The notes under the pieces: generated by a model | Databases searched by the model: none | Seen by the model: only the letters and a program-made list of their open reading frames with translations | What the model was told of the DNA's origin: nothing | NCBI RefSeq assembly: GCF_009914055.1 | Contig: NZ_CP028271.1 | Coordinates: forward strand, 3,224,001 to 3,288,000 | Reading direction: 5' to 3' | DNA from: Mixta intestinalis | GTDB lineage: Bacteria; Pseudomonadota; Gammaproteobacteria; Enterobacterales; Enterobacteriaceae | DNA: 64,000 nt | Shown here: one piece after another, positions 35,574-44,281 of the stretch | Numbering within the stretch: position 1 is the first letter of the stretch | Layout of the letters: each line of letters begins with the position of its first letter | Made by a program: the position numbers and the translations under genes

Positions 35574-36319
35574 TCACCCGATGGCGCAATTGTCTCTATT
35601 CCCTGCCGTGATAAGTAGTCCTGGTATTCATCATTAATACTGAAATCAGAAATTACCATATTAATCAGCCCGGTTGGGCCAAGAGGATGTGGATGAACAA
35701 CGCCAAACTTAGAACTGTCAGTCAATATTATATTCATTGCCTGTTTTTGCAGCGCGCTGTTAACAATATCCGCCCTCAGCATATCTCTGCCGGTAAATCC
35801 GGTATCAATACGGAACCCATCAATGCCGATAAACGCTTTGCTGAAATGCACATTCTTCATCGCCAGCTGAGTAAGGGAGCCCACCATACTCTCGCTGCGT
35901 TTTTGTAAAATGCCTCCCAGCAAGATAATTTCACACTTGCTTTGGCGTAGCAGGTTGGCGATATAGGAGCTTACCGTTACGATCGTGAGATCCTTTCGTT
36001 CACCAAGAATACGCGCAAGTATCGCGTTTGTGCTGCCGCTTTCAATAAAAATGGTTTCCCCACTCTCTACAATTGAAGCGGCATACTCGGCAAGCACTTT
36101 CTTCTGTTTGAAATTATTCAGCATCCTTGTATCAACGCTATCGCTGTCGATAGCCACGGCAGATCCGTGCACACGACGTAAATAAGCATTTTTCTCCAGC
36201 GCATTCAGGTCATGGCGAACTGTAACAACCGATACACCCGTCAATTTAGAAAGCTCAGAGACAGAAATTTTCCCGTTTTCTATCACTGTTTGCAGTATCA
36301 GCTGCTGCCTTGAATTCAT
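35567..36319 (-). CDS. DeoR-family transcriptional repressor
   Basis: A 250-aa protein starting at ATG 36319 (GAGG 5 bases upstream). The N-terminal helix-turn-helix is RQQLILQTVIENGKISVSEL plus VSVVTVRHDLNALE (residues about 4-46); the C-terminal DeoRC sugar-phosphate-binding domain has ESGSTNAILA, the TIVTVSSYIANLL block, and LTDSSKFG. It diverges from gldA. The sequence AACTTTCGAA occurs in its promoter, in the gldA promoter and twice ahead of fsaB, so I infer it represses gldA, fsaB and itself in response to a phosphorylated triose or ketose. Confidence 0.88.
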   Translation of the reverse strand: MNSRQQLILQTVIENGKISVSELSKLTGVSVVTVRHDLNALEKNAYLRRVHGSAVAIDSDSVDTRMLNNFKQKKVLAEYAASIVESGETIFIESGSTNAILARILGERKDLTIVTVSSYIANLLRQSKCEIILLGGILQKRSESMVGSLTQLAMKNVHFSKAFIGIDGFRIDTGFTGRDMLRADIVNSALQKQAMNIILTDSSKFGVVHPHPLGPTGLINMVISDFSINDEYQDYLSRQGIETIAPSGDQ

Positions 36320-36361
36320 TACCACCTCAATCCATAACTTCCATTTAACAAAAAATCAATA

Positions 36362-36458
36362 AACTTTCGAATTTTCAAACTGTTAGAAAGCATAACACAG
36401 ATAATTAAAAGGATAAATTCTCACAGACGAAAGCAGATCAACTTTCGAAAGAAAGTTT
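36362..36458. promoter_or_regulatory. DeoR-type operators between regulator gene and gldA
   Basis: AACTTTCGAA occurs at 36362-36371, and a larger inverted repeat AACTTTC-GAAA-GAAAGTT at 36440-36457. The same word recurs ahead of fsaB (37765 and, inverted, 37812), which points to one regulator for all. Confidence 0.65.
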
Positions 36459-36539
36459 ACTGCTACTTTGTCTAAAGTCACTAAGGTTATTACGCTTTAA
36501 TGTTCACTTTGTTCACAGATACAGATAAGGAGAGTTGAC

Positions 36540-37634
36540 ATGTCTAAGTTTGTATATTCATCACCCCGCAAATATGTTCAGGGTATGGGAGTCATCGCTG
36601 AACTGGGTAAATATGTTGCAGAGCTGGGCAACTCAGCATTTGTGGTTGCCGACGATATTGTTTGGGGGATCACGTCCACTAGTGTAACGGAGTCCCTAAA
36701 CCTGGCAAATATTAGCTTTAATAAAGAAACGTTTAACGGCGAATCTTCTGCTAACGAGATCGCCCGGCTGACTGAACTGGCCAAAACCTACAAAACCACC
36801 ACGGTAATTGGTCTGGGTGGAGGCAAAACCTTAGATACGGTAAAAGCCGTTGCGGACGAGCTTAAGCAGCCGGTAATTATTGTCCCTACCGTAGCCTCTA
36901 CCGACGCCCCCTGTAGTGCGCTTTCAGTAATCTATTCAGATACCGGCGTATTTGAGAAATATCGCTTTTATACTAAAAACCCGGATCTGGTATTGGTTGA
37001 TACCGGTATTTGCGTAAAAGCGCCGGTTCGCCTGTTTGCATCCGGTATTGCAGACGGCCTGGCAACCTATATTGAGGCGGCAGCCGTTAAGCGCAGCCAT
37101 TCCAAATCGATGGTTGATGGAGCGCCAACCGTTGCAGCAATGGCAATTGCCGAAGCCTGCGAGAAAACGCTGCTCACATGGGGCAAAAGCGCTTACGAAG
37201 CGGTCAGCAAACAGCTGGTAACGCCAGCCGTTGAGGCTGTTGTAGAAGCAAATACGCTGCTTTCCGGTCTTGGTTTTGAAAATGCCGGTCTTGCTGGCGC
37301 GCACGCGATTCACAACGGTTTCACCGCAATTAGCGGTGATATTCATCATCTGACGCATGGTGAAAAAGTGGCTTACGGCACGCTAACACAATTGATCCTT
37401 GAGCAGCGCTCTGATGAGGAGATTGCGAAATACATCGCTTTCTATCGTTCCATCAAAATGCCTACCACGCTTAAAGAGCTGCATCTTGAGACGGCATCCT
37501 GGTGCGACCTTGTCAAAATTGGCAATCTGGCGAACAGCAGCGGTGATACGCTGCGCAACCTTGACGCTACGCTCAGCGGTGAAGATGTCGCCAATGCCAT
37601 ACTGGCCGTTGATGCCCTGAGTCGTTCCCTCTAA
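36540..37634 (+). CDS. gldA: glycerol dehydrogenase GldA
   Basis: A 364-aa iron-containing-alcohol-dehydrogenase-family enzyme; E. coli GldA is 367 aa. The nucleotide site is GLGGGKTLDTVKAVA (about 93-107) and VPTVASTDAPCSALSVIY; the metal ligands are Asp in GIADGLATY, His in GLAGAHAIHNGF and His in HHLTHGEKV. It oxidises glycerol to dihydroxyacetone with NAD and also reduces hydroxyacetone or methylglyoxal. GGAG precedes the ATG. It is followed by a hairpin terminator and then fsaB, the same gldA-fsaB/talC partnership as in E. coli, where fructose-6-phosphate aldolase can use dihydroxyacetone. Confidence 0.93.
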   Translation: MSKFVYSSPRKYVQGMGVIAELGKYVAELGNSAFVVADDIVWGITSTSVTESLNLANISFNKETFNGESSANEIARLTELAKTYKTTTVIGLGGGKTLDTVKAVADELKQPVIIVPTVASTDAPCSALSVIYSDTGVFEKYRFYTKNPDLVLVDTGICVKAPVRLFASGIADGLATYIEAAAVKRSHSKSMVDGAPTVAAMAIAEACEKTLLTWGKSAYEAVSKQLVTPAVEAVVEANTLLSGLGFENAGLAGAHAIHNGFTAISGDIHHLTHGEKVAYGTLTQLILEQRSDEEIAKYIAFYRSIKMPTTLKELHLETASWCDLVKIGNLANSSGDTLRNLDATLSGEDVANAILAVDALSRSL

Positions 37635-37647
37635 AGCGTGATTACCT

Positions 37648-37668
37648 GCCCTCCTTCGGGAGGGCTTT
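37648..37668 (+). terminator. terminator after gldA
   Basis: Perfect stem GCCCTCC-TTCG-GGAGGGC with a stable UUCG-type loop, followed by TTT. Confidence 0.75.
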
Positions 37669-37764
37669 GATACGAATAAAGACAGCCGATGCCTTTTCAA
37701 AGCATAACAGCCAGCATACAGCCCCAGTGAAAAACAGCCTTTCTATTACGTAAGAAAACAATGA

Positions 37765-37821
37765 AACTTTCGAAAGAAAGTCATGTTGATTTTGATCAAT
37801 AAGCCCGACCGTTCGAAAGTT
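37765..37821. promoter_or_regulatory. operators upstream of fsaB
   Basis: AACTTTCGAAAGAAAGT at 37765-37781 repeats the gldA operator almost exactly, and TTCGAAAGTT at 37812-37821 is its inverted core. They lie about 50-105 bases before the fsaB start, consistent with repression by the DeoR-family protein at 35567-36319. Confidence 0.6.
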
Positions 37822-37869
37822 ATACTGAGGAAAACTTGCCAGTAATCGCAACGTTATGCGGAGCAAAAT

Positions 37870-38532
37870 ATGAAACTTTATCTTGATACCTCTGATGTAG
37901 CCTCAGTAAAACGTCTTGCCCGAATTTTCCCACTTGCCGGGGTAACGACCAATCCGAGTATTGTGGCTGCCGGAAAGAAACCCGTTGACGTTTTATTACC
38001 GGAGCTAAAAGAAGCGCTGGGAAATGAGGGAGTGCTGTTTGCACAGGTTATGGCACCCCATGCGGATCAGATGGTTGAAGAAGCCAGAAGGTTAAGAGCC
38101 ATTGTTAATGATATCGTGGTAAAAATACCGGTCACGGCAGAAGGGCTCGCCGCGATAAAGATGCTCACAAAGGAAGGTATTCCGACATTAGGTACGGCAG
38201 TTTATGGAGCCTTTCAGGGCTGCCTTTCCGCACTGGCGGGCGCGCAGTATGTCGCGCCTTATGTTAACCGGCTTGATGCTCAGGGCGGAAACGGCATTCA
38301 AACGGTTCAGGAATTACAGCTGCTATTGAAAACGCATGCGCCAGCTTCAAAAGTGCTTGCGGCCAGCTTCAAAACCCCGCGTCAGGCGCTTGATTGCCTG
38401 CTGGCTGGCTGTGAGGCGATAACGCTTCCTCTGGATGTCGCCGAACAAATTATTTCAACCCCAGCCGTCAATGCTGCGGTTGAGAAATTTGAAAAAGACT
38501 GGTTTACTGCCTTTAACACTACAACAATCTGA
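37870..38532 (+). CDS. fsaB: fructose-6-phosphate aldolase (transaldolase-like)
   Basis: A 220-aa protein of the small transaldolase family, the same length as E. coli FsaA/FsaB (TalC). MKLYLDTSDV places Asp6; TTNPSI at 26-31 and the Schiff-base lysine Lys85 in VVKIPVT are in place; the phosphate-binding SFKTPRQ is also present. The enzyme reversibly cleaves fructose-6-phosphate to dihydroxyacetone and glyceraldehyde-3-phosphate. Its neighbour gldA acts on dihydroxyacetone. I chose fsaB over fsaA from the gldA linkage only; the two paralogues cannot be separated by motifs. Confidence 0.9.
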   Translation: MKLYLDTSDVASVKRLARIFPLAGVTTNPSIVAAGKKPVDVLLPELKEALGNEGVLFAQVMAPHADQMVEEARRLRAIVNDIVVKIPVTAEGLAAIKMLTKEGIPTLGTAVYGAFQGCLSALAGAQYVAPYVNRLDAQGGNGIQTVQELQLLLKTHAPASKVLAASFKTPRQALDCLLAGCEAITLPLDVAEQIISTPAVNAAVEKFEKDWFTAFNTTTI

Positions 38533-38536
38533 TATA

Positions 38537-38568
38537 AAGGTATGGCGATATCATTATCGCCATACCTT
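38537..38568 (+). terminator. terminator after fsaB
   Basis: A perfect 14-bp stem (AAGGTATGGCGATA / TATCGCCATACCTT, loop TCAT) followed by ATTATTTTATTTTTT. It is symmetrical enough to end transcription from both sides. Confidence 0.8.
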
Positions 38569-38574
38569 ATTATT

Positions 38575-38730
38575 TTATTTTTTAATGGCAGGTTTGGTGT
38601 AATCCCATTGCATAACACTATCAAGCATAGTTTCACGTCGTGTGGCGCTAAAAATTGCTGAAACCCAGTTTTTTGCATTTTCGGTTGCTGAAAAATAGGT
38701 GTGATAAAATTTTTTGCTTTCGTTTTTCAT
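38575..38730 (-). CDS. small ORF, 51 aa, unknown
   Basis: A minus-strand frame from ATG 38730 to TAA at 38575. It begins MKNESKKFYHTYFSATENAK, then NWVSAIFSATRRETMLDSV, and ends KPAIKK. GGAG lies 5 bases before the ATG. The product is basic and amphipathic with aromatic residues spaced through it, unlike random translation, and no alternative gene covers the site. It is convergent with fsaB and shares its terminator hairpin. I do not recognise it; it may be a genuine small protein. Confidence 0.5.
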   Translation of the reverse strand: MKNESKKFYHTYFSATENAKNWVSAIFSATRRETMLDSVMQWDYTKPAIKK

Positions 38731-39517
38731 ATGAACTCCATATTGCGATGTTTGTTATTTAATACAGGTCGGTGAAATTAAAACCTTACGTTTTGATTAT
38801 TACGCTAAAGGTCAGGCCGATCCTTTTACCAGATATCTACCGTTATGCTGGTTTAAAACCCTGAACGATATCATTCGTGGTAATCACAGATATCCGTTTC
38901 CTTTGATGCTGTAAGTGTGATCCAAAACACGGAACGAATAAATTGATGGATTTGCCTAAGGTTGTTCCTCTTTTATGTCCACATTCAGAAGCGCGAACAG
39001 AACATCAAGCCGTAACAATTATCTGTTTTAAAACAGTGAGTTGTTGTCATTCAGTCGAAAGCATCCTTACAAAGTAGAGCTGATTACACGAATCCCTTAA
39101 CAGGGTTCAGGCACCGCTTCGTCCAATTTATGGTTTTCCAGCAGCAGCTTTGCCCCCTGATTGATTTTCCGTCTTCAGTCATTTCCTCATGAATTCCCCT
39201 TTTCAGGCAATGTATGCAAAAGCTGGGTCGAACAGTCTGCACGCGGGCATCAGGGCTGTTGCCCGCTCAGAAATGAAGCCACCCGCTCATCAATAGGGTT
39301 GAAATTCATCCTCTTTTTCACAACTGATTAATTACTCAGGGACAGCGCAGTATGCGCGGCCTCAAAATGGAGTTGCCAGGATGGTTTGATTTTAAATCTG
39401 CCTGGTACGCCCCTTCTCTGCCGGATAAAAACCACCCGGCGCAGCGATGAAACGTCGGCAAATAGCCTGTTAACCTCTGCAAGACAGGCTACCCGTAACG
39501 ACAGCGGCTGTTGGTCA
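38731..39517. other. 788-bp stretch without recognised genes
   Basis: No supported coding sequence. Short open stretches (for example around 38810-38910 on the plus strand) look like decayed coding DNA but match nothing I recognise. A weak AGCCTGT/ACAGGCT hairpin at 39464-39490 may terminate the phosphatase-autotransporter gene on the minus strand. Confidence 0.35.
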
Positions 39518-41443
39518 TTAAAAGGCGTAGGCCAGGCTTACATTGCCACTAAAACCATGGCTGTTGCCTCCGCTGGCAGCCTCAGCCTGACCACCAATAT
39601 TCAGGCTGAAAGATCCGCGCGTTACGCCGATGCTGGCTCCGGCATTAAACATATTATGGCTATTGAATGCTGAACGCTGACCAATTCCGTAGTTATAAAG
39701 CTGCCCGCGAGTATGTACTGAAGGCGTGCTGAAGCTATGTTCATAACCCACAGAAACAGCAGGGGTTACTGTCCAGCTTCCGCTGTTAAACGGATGGAAG
39801 ATGATATTAATATTGGCAAGGCCGCCGGAGCGATTTTCACTTATACGATCAACGTTAAGCGCCAGTTCGCTCCCGCGTTCGCGAAAACCATTCATATGGA
39901 GATGTGTTAACCGGGCACCAACTGAAGATTCAATGCTGAGCATCTCATACTGGTTGACGTAGCCAAGACGAAGCGCGCCGCCAAACAGCTGTCCATGCGT
40001 ATCACCAGAGGCAGTTCCCAAAGCACCGCCCAGTCGGCGGGTGCTGCTATAGTCTACCCAACCGGCATGAATATCGGCAGCGGCAAAAGGCCCATACGCG
40101 AGATCCTCAAACGCATACCTGGCACCTGCGCCCAGAATGGTGGTATTAGCATCCGCCTCAGCACCGGCGCTGCCCAGCGAGCCCCAGCTGTAACCCAGCG
40201 TACCGTAGCCGCTAAGCTGTGCGTTAACGCGTTGGGTATAGCCCAGTAGTGTACCAGTACTGTGTTCATTACTGCTGGCCGCCTTGTCTGAACTCTCGTT
40301 GCCCAGATAGCCATTGAGCGCGGTAAGCCACAGTTTCCCTTCGCCATCCCGTAGCCGACGACTGTCAACGTTGGGTGCCAGCGCTCTTTCCATACGTGAG
40401 CCGCTGCGTAACAGATAGCTGGCCGTATCGGCATGGATCTGTCCGCCGATCCGGGATTCAACGCCGCCAAGACTTCCACGGTCAATCGCGGATTGCAGGT
40501 AATAGTTATATGCGGTGTAGCGCCCCGCCAGGTCGCTATTTTGCAACGCATTGAGCAGCGCCGCACCCTGAGCCGCATTACCCCGTAGCGCCTGCTGACC
40601 AGGAAGCTGGTTATATTGCACCATCTGGCTGCGCAGCACGTAGATAGTCTCCTGGGATAACCCCAATCCTTCTTTTATATAGTTATCTACAGAACCGTAC
40701 AGGCGGATAGCTTCATCCAGGCCAGCCTGCAAATAGCTGGCGTCCGCATAGAGGAACGGCGTATAAATTTCAGCCAGCCGCGGCGGCAGCCGGGCAATTG
40801 TCGCCTCGATATGTTCACGGGAATATTCATTGCTTGCGAGGTAATCGGCCATAATTGCGTCATCGTCCGCCCCGGCGATGTTTAGCAATACCATCGAAAT
40901 CCACCCGGTACGATCTTTACCTTCGGTACAGTGAAAGACGACAGCCCCATCGGTAAGCGCCATGCTATTAAACAGTTTCGCAAACTGCGTACGCAGGCCA
41001 GCATCATTAGCAAAGGCCACGTTAGCCTGTAGCATCAATGATTTTGTTTCTTCTCCGCTCTGAGGCATGGCGACAGGTAAACTTTCATCATCCCGGCCAA
41101 GAACCGCCATAATGACGTTGATATGAGTATAATCAATGCCATCAGTATTAGTATTTGGTGTTTTAGCTATTTCTTTAAGGGTTCGGACATCGTAGATGCG
41201 GGTAATACCAAGCGAGTCAAAAATATTCCTGTCTGCCTCGGTTAATGTCAGCGCGCTGGAGCGGTAAAATACACCGCTACGCATTGTCCCACCGTGGCTG
41301 ATTTCATAGGTCGAAGTGGAACCAGCAATATCACGGAAATTATCGACGCCTGACAGCATTGAACTATTTATTGATGCCGCATTGAGCGTGCCAGAGATTA
41401 CTATTGCAAGAAGTGAGACAGGTATGGGTATATAGCGAATCAA
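39518..41443 (-). CDS. autotransporter with tyrosine-phosphatase passenger
   Basis: A 641-aa protein. A signal peptide covers residues 1-22 (hydrophobic IPVSLLAIVISGTLNA). Residues about 30-270 are a Y_phosphatase3-type dual-specificity phosphatase: NFRDIAG (35-41), MRSGVFYRSSAL (54-64), IYDVRTLKE (83-91) and the P-loop HCTEGKDRTG (171-180) with Cys172 and Arg178. After a helical linker, residues about 380-641 form an autotransporter beta-barrel (repeated aromatic-ended strands, final VSLAYAF). The enzyme should be displayed on or released from the cell surface. The only sensible start is TTG at 41443, with GAGG 6 bases upstream; the next Met falls inside the mature part. Secreted relatives dephosphorylate phosphotyrosine, phosphoinositides or phytate-like compounds. 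Confidence 0.88.
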   Translation of the reverse strand: MIRYIPIPVSLLAIVISGTLNAASINSSMLSGVDNFRDIAGSTSTYEISHGGTMRSGVFYRSSALTLTEADRNIFDSLGITRIYDVRTLKEIAKTPNTNTDGIDYTHINVIMAVLGRDDESLPVAMPQSGEETKSLMLQANVAFANDAGLRTQFAKLFNSMALTDGAVVFHCTEGKDRTGWISMVLLNIAGADDDAIMADYLASNEYSREHIEATIARLPPRLAEIYTPFLYADASYLQAGLDEAIRLYGSVDNYIKEGLGLSQETIYVLRSQMVQYNQLPGQQALRGNAAQGAALLNALQNSDLAGRYTAYNYYLQSAIDRGSLGGVESRIGGQIHADTASYLLRSGSRMERALAPNVDSRRLRDGEGKLWLTALNGYLGNESSDKAASSNEHSTGTLLGYTQRVNAQLSGYGTLGYSWGSLGSAGAEADANTTILGAGARYAFEDLAYGPFAAADIHAGWVDYSSTRRLGGALGTASGDTHGQLFGGALRLGYVNQYEMLSIESSVGARLTHLHMNGFRERGSELALNVDRISENRSGGLANINIIFHPFNSGSWTVTPAVSVGYEHSFSTPSVHTRGQLYNYGIGQRSAFNSHNMFNAGASIGVTRGSFSLNIGGQAEAASGGNSHGFSGNVSLAYAF

Positions 41444-42554
41444 AATAGACCTCAGTTTTACATTCTGATTATAAAAAAATATTCTCCAAAAACATCCAAC
41501 AAAGTTTCTGGTTTATTTTTATGATATACGTTGCAGTTTTAATGGTGTTCTCTCATTAACGGAATATGCCGTTATTACTTAACTAAGATTTACTCATGTT
41601 TAATATTTAAAAGAGCATGATTAAAGTTACTGGTGTAACTGCCGCGACATATTTCAGTTCACTTATACCCATACAGCAATAAGCCAGGAAAAACCACCTC
41701 TACTAAGAGGCTGAGTTTAATTTATTAACGATTGGCTATGCCGTGAACTGCTGATGCCATCCTTCATTTTTGAGAGATAACGGAGCTGATTAGCATCCAT
41801 CATTACAATAAAACAAGAATATGCATCTGGCTGGCAAAACTTCATACAGCGTATTAAACTCAATCATCTTAATGGAGTTTAGTGAATAGAGGAGATATTT
41901 ATTTTCGATATAACATTATCATTCTACTTCATTAGTAGTTTAATGGTTATATTAAATTACCAATAATACTCAAGCTAACTGTAGATATACCCACGCTAAT
42001 CAACATTGATCATGGATGCATTGAGAATGAAATAATGAAAATATGACTAACAAAAAATACCATTCCTGTCAGAAACGCTCACGCCCGCTAATCTCTGCTC
42101 TCACTTTAGCTGTAAAACAACAATCACATGGCCAAAAATCAATGACTTCAGACTGAAGTATTAACACCTGAATACGTACATCATGGCACTAAGCCAGGCA
42201 GGAAGCAGGTCAGCGTACCTGCTGCTGACCGCTGTGTTTCCCTGGTGTTGGAAGAAAAGATAGAGAATGTAAAAATTATTGTGCAACGAACGTACACTTT
42301 ATGTAGACAACCTAATATTTTATGGCATATAAAGTCAACACAAAAAGAGACAAAATGAAATTTAAAATGACTACTAAGAACAACTAATACCGCATAAGCC
42401 ATTGTAATATATGAATAAATTAAAAAATACATGTATACATTAATTATTATTAAATGTATGGTTTCATTAAGGTTTAGAGAGAGCTTTTGTTGAAACGTAA
42501 TAAATTTCTTTATAGCATGCTGTGCGAAACTACCGACGGGAATGTTCATCAATG
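41444..42554. other. 1.1-kb AT-rich stretch without recognised genes
   Basis: Between the divergent phosphatase-autotransporter and the LexA/CI-like regulator I find no supported gene. A 123-codon minus-strand frame (42181-42552) is compositionally random and rejected. Overlapping short inverted repeats (GGTCAGC/GCTGACC, AGCAGGT/ACCTGCT) lie near 42205-42235. It probably contains both promoters. Confidence 0.4.
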
Positions 42555-43163
42555 AAGTTATCGGGCTCTCAGAGAAAAGAGAATATAATCAACAATATAG
42601 AATATATTATGAGAAGCAGAGGTGAGACTAAAGTCTCATTCGCCAATCGTACCGGCGTCACCCGTGCCACCCTGTACAAAATACTGGACGGCAAGGTGAA
42701 CAACGTCCAGCGCTCAACGATCTCGCGCATTGCCGATTTTTTCGGCGTTCCCTGCGATGTGATCGAAAATTATGATTTAGAACATATTGAAACGATAGAA
42801 AACACGCTATCTCCTGAAGGAAACAAGAATCCAGCAGCGGTTCCTGTTATTCCTCAATCCGCTTTTCTTATTAACGCAGGGAAAAGAGTGGGCGATCTGG
42901 CTACGCAATATCCTCTGACATGGTTTTTTGGCGATGTATCCAATACGATAGCGATGCGGGTAGAAAATAATATGAGTAATATTTTCTTTCCCGGCGACAT
43001 TCTGATTATAAAACGTAATGCCATACCTAAAAGCAAACAGCTGGCATTATATTATTCGCAGGAAAAGGGACTATTTATCGGAAAAAACGATGACAAAATC
43101 CTTCCTTTTCAAAAAGATAAAGCATCGCTTCTGGGAACGATTATTGAAGAAAGAATTCAGTAA
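42555..43163 (+). CDS. LexA/CI-like HTH regulator with S24-type C-terminal domain
   Basis: A 202-aa protein starting MKLSGSQRKENIINNIEYIM (ATG 42555). Residues about 20-65 form an XRE helix-turn-helix (TKVSFANRTGVTRATLYKIL). The C-terminal half carries MRVENNMSNIFFPGDILIIK, which aligns with the start of the S24 signal-peptidase-like fold (the G-D-S-M-x-P-x-x-x-x-G-D-x-x-x-x-x motif), but the catalytic serine position is Asn/Met and no clear catalytic lysine is visible, so it probably senses or dimerises rather than self-cleaves. It lies 39 bases upstream of a VUT-family membrane protein gene and is probably co-transcribed with it. Confidence 0.7.
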   Translation, partial: KLSGSQRKENIINNIEYIMRSRGETKVSFANRTGVTRATLYKILDGKVNNVQRSTISRIADFFGVPCDVIENYDLEHIETIENTLSPEGNKNPAAVPVIPQSAFLINAGKRVGDLATQYPLTWFFGDVSNTIAMRVENNMSNIFFPGDILIIKRNAIPKSKQLALYYSQEKGLFIGKNDDKILPFQKDKASLLGTIIEERIQ

Positions 43164-43202
43164 AATATCTATATTTGTCATAATTTTAAGGATAAAAACA
43201 GG

Positions 43203-44105
43203 ATGGAATACAATAAGAAGTATAAGCTCCTTGGATTTAACCGCTCGGATACCATTACAGCCAATGTAATGGTCCTGGCGACCGGAAAACATATCACCAT
43301 AGGTCTCCAGGAACTGGCAAGTAGTGAAATATCAGATGATTTCAATCCTAACGAGCTTAAAGCGCTTTATCGACGGCTCTACGGTGATGGTAATACTGTT
43401 ACCGCTTATGACCTGGGCGACAGGCATGAGCGCTCATGGTATGCTTACCTGATATTAAGCATTGCACTAACGGTTATCTACCTGTTAAGCACCGTCAGCG
43501 GGGTGAAACCCATACTGATCCCCGTAGTCAATTTTGTTGTGCCGCCCGCTATATTTTTCTATCCACTCTCTTTTATTTTCGTCGATATTATCAATGAATT
43601 TTATGGCTTAAAGATGGCACGGCGAACCATCCTTATCTCATTTATTTCTAACATAGTTTTTGTCACTGGCCTGTGGATAACCAGCCTGCTGCCAAGCCTG
43701 GCAGAATGGGAGCTGAATAATTCTTATACCGCTTTTGTGCAGAGTATTATTGCAGTACTTTTTGCCTCCTCTGCCGCTTACCTGATATCTGAAAACATCA
43801 ACTCGATGATACTGTGTAAAATCAAAGAGTTGACTAACTCCCGTTACCTATTTATACGCGTCATTACCAGCAACGTTATCGCTTCGGCCATTGACAGTAT
43901 CATTTTCTGTACGCTGGCTTTTTACGGTGTATTGAGTATGGATACGATCAAAACGATGATCGTTTCCCAGTTCATTATTAAGCTAACTTATGCACTGGTA
44001 GGCGTAGGCCCAATATATGCTACCCGTGCGCTATTCAGAAAATATATTAATAAGGAAATTACCGTGAGCCGCGTTAAAGAAGCAAAAGCATGCGCAGAGG
44101 TTTAG
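43203..44105 (+). CDS. VUT/YhhQ-like (queuosine-precursor-transporter family) membrane protein
   Basis: A 300-aa protein with six or so membrane segments from residue 80 on (AYLILSIALTVIYLLSTVSG; PILIPVVNFVVPPAIFFYPL; TILISFISNIVFVTGLWITS and further). FYPLSFIFVDIINEFYG is the family motif of VUT (DUF165) transporters, which import queuosine precursors in YhhQ. Here a ~75-residue soluble extension precedes the membrane part (GFNRSDTITANVMVLATGKH), absent in plain YhhQ. An AAGGAT site precedes the ATG at 43203. Linkage to a LexA/CI-like regulator is not what YhhQ shows, so the substrate may differ. Confidence 0.75.
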   Translation: MEYNKKYKLLGFNRSDTITANVMVLATGKHITIGLQELASSEISDDFNPNELKALYRRLYGDGNTVTAYDLGDRHERSWYAYLILSIALTVIYLLSTVSGVKPILIPVVNFVVPPAIFFYPLSFIFVDIINEFYGLKMARRTILISFISNIVFVTGLWITSLLPSLAEWELNNSYTAFVQSIIAVLFASSAAYLISENINSMILCKIKELTNSRYLFIRVITSNVIASAIDSIIFCTLAFYGVLSMDTIKTMIVSQFIIKLTYALVGVGPIYATRALFRKYINKEITVSRVKEAKACAEV

Positions 44106-44281
44106 TCGCAGCTCGTGCTTCCACGATTCAATTCTGCTATCCGGTATAGCGTATCAATGAGGCCTGTATCTTTTTTCGTGGAGGATGCCGCATCGCTATC
44201 GCCTGTTTCACGCCTGCGGTACGGGAAGAGCCGCAGGCCACTGCTCCCTGGCAAAGCAGGAACAGACAGCCCCGGCCAGCA

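Noticed and set aside
42181..42552. 123-codon minus-strand frame
   Set aside because: Hydrophobic/AT-driven composition, overlaps the start of the LexA/CI-like gene and has no ribosome site.
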